Of a stretch of 35,578 nucleotides of DNA, positions 33,127 to 35,578 are shown piece after piece. The position numbers and the translations under genes are program-made. The notes under the pieces were generated by a model. The model was not told where the DNA came from and did no database searches. It was given only the letters and a program-made list of their open reading frames with translations. The stretch's first letter is position 1. The number at the start of each line of letters is the position of its first letter. This stretch comes from Nostoc sp. T09 (lineage in GTDB: Bacteria > Cyanobacteriota > Cyanobacteriia > Cyanobacteriales > Nostocaceae), in the NCBI RefSeq assembly GCF_002154695.1, contig NZ_MTAV01000129.1:1-35578 (forward strand). Direction: 5' to 3'.

Positions 33127-35578
33127 AGCCCAGATGCTGTAAATCCAGCCCAGTAGTAGGGATTTGCAAAAGGTAGGGGTTGACGTTGCTTAATTAGTTT
33201 CAAAGATTCTTGAAATATGATACGTTGTCCTACTCTTAGTTGAGCAAGGACTGTTTCAATTTTGGCTTTGTGTTCCTCTAAAAATTTGTCTAATTCTTCA
33301 ATAGTCAGATTTCGCAGCCAGTTTTGAGCTTGTTTCAGGGCGATCGCAATATCTCCTGCTTCCAGGTTATCAAGTTTGAATAATTTGAATAAGTTTTCGT
33401 AGAATTTAATCATTAAAAAGCTGGTGGAAAGGTCATCTACTTTCCAGAGTGAACTAATGACACAGGGACTACCTGCTAATAGAAAACCACTAGGTAAACC
33501 AATATATTCGTCACTGGTATTGTAAAAATCAATCAATCCAGTTTCGCACGCGGAAAGGGTGACGAGGCGACATTTATCTAATTTGAGAGTGAAGATTTTA
33601 TCCAAAGTAAGGCATTTGTCTAAATCGTTGGTTTCCCCTGCTCGCACATTCAGATAACGTTCGGAATCGGTTTTTTTTGGTGTGTCTGCGATAGGCGCAT
33701 CTGCCAAAATTAGGGCTGATTTATCGGCGTTTGTGAAGTTAAAATAACCGTGACAGCTAAAATGAGCGCAGTGGTAAGTATTTAAATCAGAATTATTAAT
33801 TGCTGTAAGTGTCGCTGCTGTTTTTTTCAGGACATTAGCAGTATTAAAGTAGCTTTGAATAACTTGTACTTCTAGATCTGTATAGTTTAAATCGCCTGCG
33901 GGGTTTTGAATCGCAAACAGGGATTGGAAATCAGGACGTTTGCGCTGTTGTACCTGTTGCAGTAGTTGACAACTGGGTGCATAACTCACACCACCAGCAA
34001 ATAAATCTAGAAGACAGCGCGAATTTTCAGCACTGTGATTGACTGGGAGTGCATGAAGGGGTAATAAGTGCAAGAACTGATGGGGAATTAGGATGAGTTG
34101 ATCGCAGTGCTTTGGTATCTGGTTTAATATTTCATCAATGTGCAGAATTGAGGCTAATTCTTTGAGTGATTTTCCTAAGCTATTAAGCCATTGTTGTTTT
34201 TGCTCATAGTAGTTTTGTAAATATTTATCTATCCAATTAAACAAAGCTTCTAAATCTTCTGGTTGAGATTGCCAAACTGTTACCTCTCTTGTTTTTGTGA
34301 GAATAAAAGCCAGAATTTTGTCGTTGATAATATACCATTCAATAATGGCTGTATACTCATTTAAAGTAGGCTGAAATGAGCCAAAGTTGAAACCATAACC
34401 AACAGGTAAGTAGGTATTTTGTAATTCATTACGCTGTTGTCGCAACTCTTGGAGATGTTGTGCGAGGACTTTAAGATTTTCAGCTTTGCCATTTTGGATT
34501 TGATATTGTCCTACGGCTATTTCATCTCTATATTTTTCTAATTGAGTGAATACTTCTGGAGGGAAAATGGTTTTAGAGTCGCGTTCGAGGATTTGTTCAA
34601 CTAAATTGCGAGTTTTACTACGTTCAACATATTCAATTGCTTCGGTAATCTTATTTAATTCCCTGCAAACTTCTACCATGCGGCTATAAACTTGGTTAAA
34701 GTGTTCCGCTTGTTTGCGTTTGCTTTCTTCTCCAGATACTATTTCTTCTCGCAAAGATTCTATAGTGGCAATGGCAGACTCAAAAGTATTGTATGCTAGG
34801 TCAAGCTTGTTTGCGTCTTGGTAAGTTATTCCCAGTCCAAACAATGTTTCTGCATGGTTTTCAGGCAAAGCTTCTCTGGTGTAGACAGTTAAAGCAGCAG
34901 TAGAAGCAGCGATCGCCTGTTCGATGTTATCTGCCCTGTCTCCTTTAATTCTATCCCTGTAGGCATTTGCGAGATTATTTTGCGTTCCTGCCCAAGATTG
35001 AGGCAAAGCTTCTCTGGTGTAGAGAGCTAAAGCAGCAGTACAAGCAGCGATTGCTTTTTCGATGTTATCTGCCCTGTATCCTTTAATTCTATCCCTGTAG
35101 GCAGTTGCGAGATTATTTTGCGTCATTGCCCAAGATTGAGGCAAAGCTTCTCTGGTGTAGACAGTTAAAGCAGCAGTATAAGCAGCGATTGCTTTTTCGA
35201 TATTATCTGCCCTGTCTCCTTTAATTCTATCGCTGTAGGCAAGTCCGAGATTATTTTGCGTTGCTGCCCAAGATTGAGGCAAAGCTTCTCTGGTGTGGAC
35301 AGTTAAAGCCGCAGTATAAGCAGCGATTGCTTTTTCGATATTATCTGCTCTGTCTCCTTTGATTCTATAGCTGTAGGCATTTGCGAGATTGTTTTGCGTC
35401 ATTGCCCAATCTTGAGGCAAAGCTTCTCTGGTTCTGACAGTTAAAGCCGCAGTAAAAGCCGCGATCGCTTTTTCGATGTTATCTGCTCTGTCTCCTTTGA
35501 TTCTCTGTCTGTAGGCAATTGCGAGATTATTTTGCGTTGCTGCCCAATCTTGAGGCAAAGCTTCTCTGGTTCTGACAG
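33123..35578 (-). CDS. CHAT-TPR protein, 5' end outside the window
   Basis: The open frame runs off the right edge, so the true start is not visible; at least 817 codons are present. The N-terminal part visible consists of 46-residue TPR-like units (pattern REALPQxWAxTQNNLAxAYxxRIKGDRADNIEKA), five complete copies and part of a sixth, nearly identical in DNA (138-bp period). A coiled/TPR linker follows, then a C-terminal CHAT peptidase-like domain with the dyad His in HFSCHGYF (codon 33750-33752) and Cys in LSACETG (codon 33546-33548). There is no signal peptide in the visible part. It is probably a cytoplasmic caspase-like sensor or effector; activity is inferred. Confidence 0.88.
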   Translation of the reverse strand, partial: VRTREALPQDWAATQNNLAIAYRQRIKGDRADNIEKAIAAFTAALTVRTREALPQDWAMTQNNLANAYSYRIKGDRADNIEKAIAAYTAALTVHTREALPQSWAATQNNLGLAYSDRIKGDRADNIEKAIAAYTAALTVYTREALPQSWAMTQNNLATAYRDRIKGYRADNIEKAIAACTAALALYTREALPQSWAGTQNNLANAYRDRIKGDRADNIEQAIAASTAALTVYTREALPENHAETLFGLGITYQDANKLDLAYNTFESAIATIESLREEIVSGEESKRKQAEHFNQVYSRMVEVCRELNKITEAIEYVERSKTRNLVEQILERDSKTIFPPEVFTQLEKYRDEIAVGQYQIQNGKAENLKVLAQHLQELRQQRNELQNTYLPVGYGFNFGSFQPTLNEYTAIIEWYIINDKILAFILTKTREVTVWQSQPEDLEALFNWIDKYLQNYYEQKQQWLNSLGKSLKELASILHIDEILNQIPKHCDQLILIPHQFLHLLPLHALPVNHSAENSRCLLDLFAGGVSYAPSCQLLQQVQQRKRPDFQSLFAIQNPAGDLNYTDLEVQVIQSYFNTANVLKKTAATLTAINNSDLNTYHCAHFSCHGYFNFTNADKSALILADAPIADTPKKTDSERYLNVRAGETNDLDKCLTLDKIFTLKLDKCRLVTLSACETGLIDFYNTSDEYIGLPSGFLLAGSPCVISSLWKVDDLSTSFLMIKFYENLFKLFKLDNLEAGDIAIALKQAQNWLRNLTIEELDKFLEEHKAKIETVLAQLRVGQRIIFQESLKLIKQRQPLPFANPYYWAGFTASGL
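34865..35578 (-). repeat. 138-bp in-frame tandem repeats in CHAT-TPR gene
   Basis: The marker GCAAAGCTTCTCTGGT recurs at 34865, 35003, 35141, 35279, 35417 and 35555, an exact 138-bp period (46 codons). Copies are nearly identical at DNA level, showing recent expansion or gene conversion. The array continues past the window edge, so the copy number is unknown. It would be prone to slippage and misassembly. Confidence 0.9.

Noticed and set aside
34865-35578. Possible CRISPR-like array from regular spacing
   Set aside because: The period is 138 bp, the whole unit is conserved with no unique spacers, and it is in frame within a TPR protein.
1-35578. Frequent GCGATCGC octamers as regulatory sites
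   Set aside because: These are HIP1 sequences, abundant genome-wide in many cyanobacteria, inside genes as well as between them.

Overview
The window looks like chromosomal DNA of a filamentous, probably heterocyst-forming cyanobacterium (Nostocales-like). The evidence is the many HIP1-type GCGATCGC octamers, heptamer repeats of the TCATTGG type, a CBS-CP12 fusion protein, a cyanobacteriochrome histidine kinase, two CHAT-TPR proteins, small toxin-antitoxin pairs and MITE-like repeats. No rRNA, CRISPR array, transposase or integrase gene was seen.

Layout. 1-3.3 kb (minus strand): a SAM-dependent methyltransferase, a secreted TPR protein, and a small membrane protein that starts that two-gene unit. 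3.3-3.9 kb: gene-free, with a decayed alpha/beta-hydrolase fragment. 3.9-6.4 kb: an exported TPR-CHAT protease-like protein. 6.4-7.1 kb: two tandem hairpins, then one MITE-like element inserted inside another. 7.1-9.7 kb: an aldo/keto reductase and a convergent CNNM/CBS (CorC/HlyC-like) membrane protein. 10-13.5 kb: mfd, carrying a repeat-derived in-frame insertion. 13.7-15 kb: a RelE/ParE-like toxin-antitoxin pair and an unknown 285-residue protein, followed by a TA-flanked MITE. 15.4-18.6 kb: a soluble histidine kinase with three cyanobacteriochrome-type GAF domains plus one degenerate GAF. 18.7-19.4 kb: a hicA/hicB pair. 19.6-20.7 kb: a low-complexity membrane-anchored protein. 21.2-21.8 kb: CBS-CP12. 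21.9-24.5 kb: an lptA-lptB-lptF/G lipopolysaccharide export cluster. 24.7-26.6 kb: gpsA and lipA. 26.7 kb: tRNA-Pro(CGG), abutting a Type I restriction-like operon (5'-truncated hsdM, hsdS, DUF1016 nuclease, hsdR). 32.8-35.6 kb: a small unknown protein convergent with a second, incomplete CHAT-TPR protein built from 138-bp repeats.

How the genes work together. The three lpt genes lie in order on one strand and should act together in outer-membrane LPS transport. The four restriction genes overlap by 1-4 bases and are almost certainly co-translated. The reading frame of hsdM runs back without a stop into the tRNA gene, and its usual N-terminal domain is missing, so the tRNA 3' end looks like a recombination or integration boundary. 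CBS-CP12 would tie Calvin-cycle enzyme control to adenine nucleotide or redox sensing. The GAF kinase is a likely red/green-type photoreceptor with three chromophore pockets.

The items most worth following up are the tRNA-Pro/hsdM junction with its DUF1016-containing restriction operon, the triple cyanobacteriochrome kinase, the nested MITEs with an 8-bp target duplication, and the repeat insertion inside mfd. All calls were made by reading the sequence; no database search was run.
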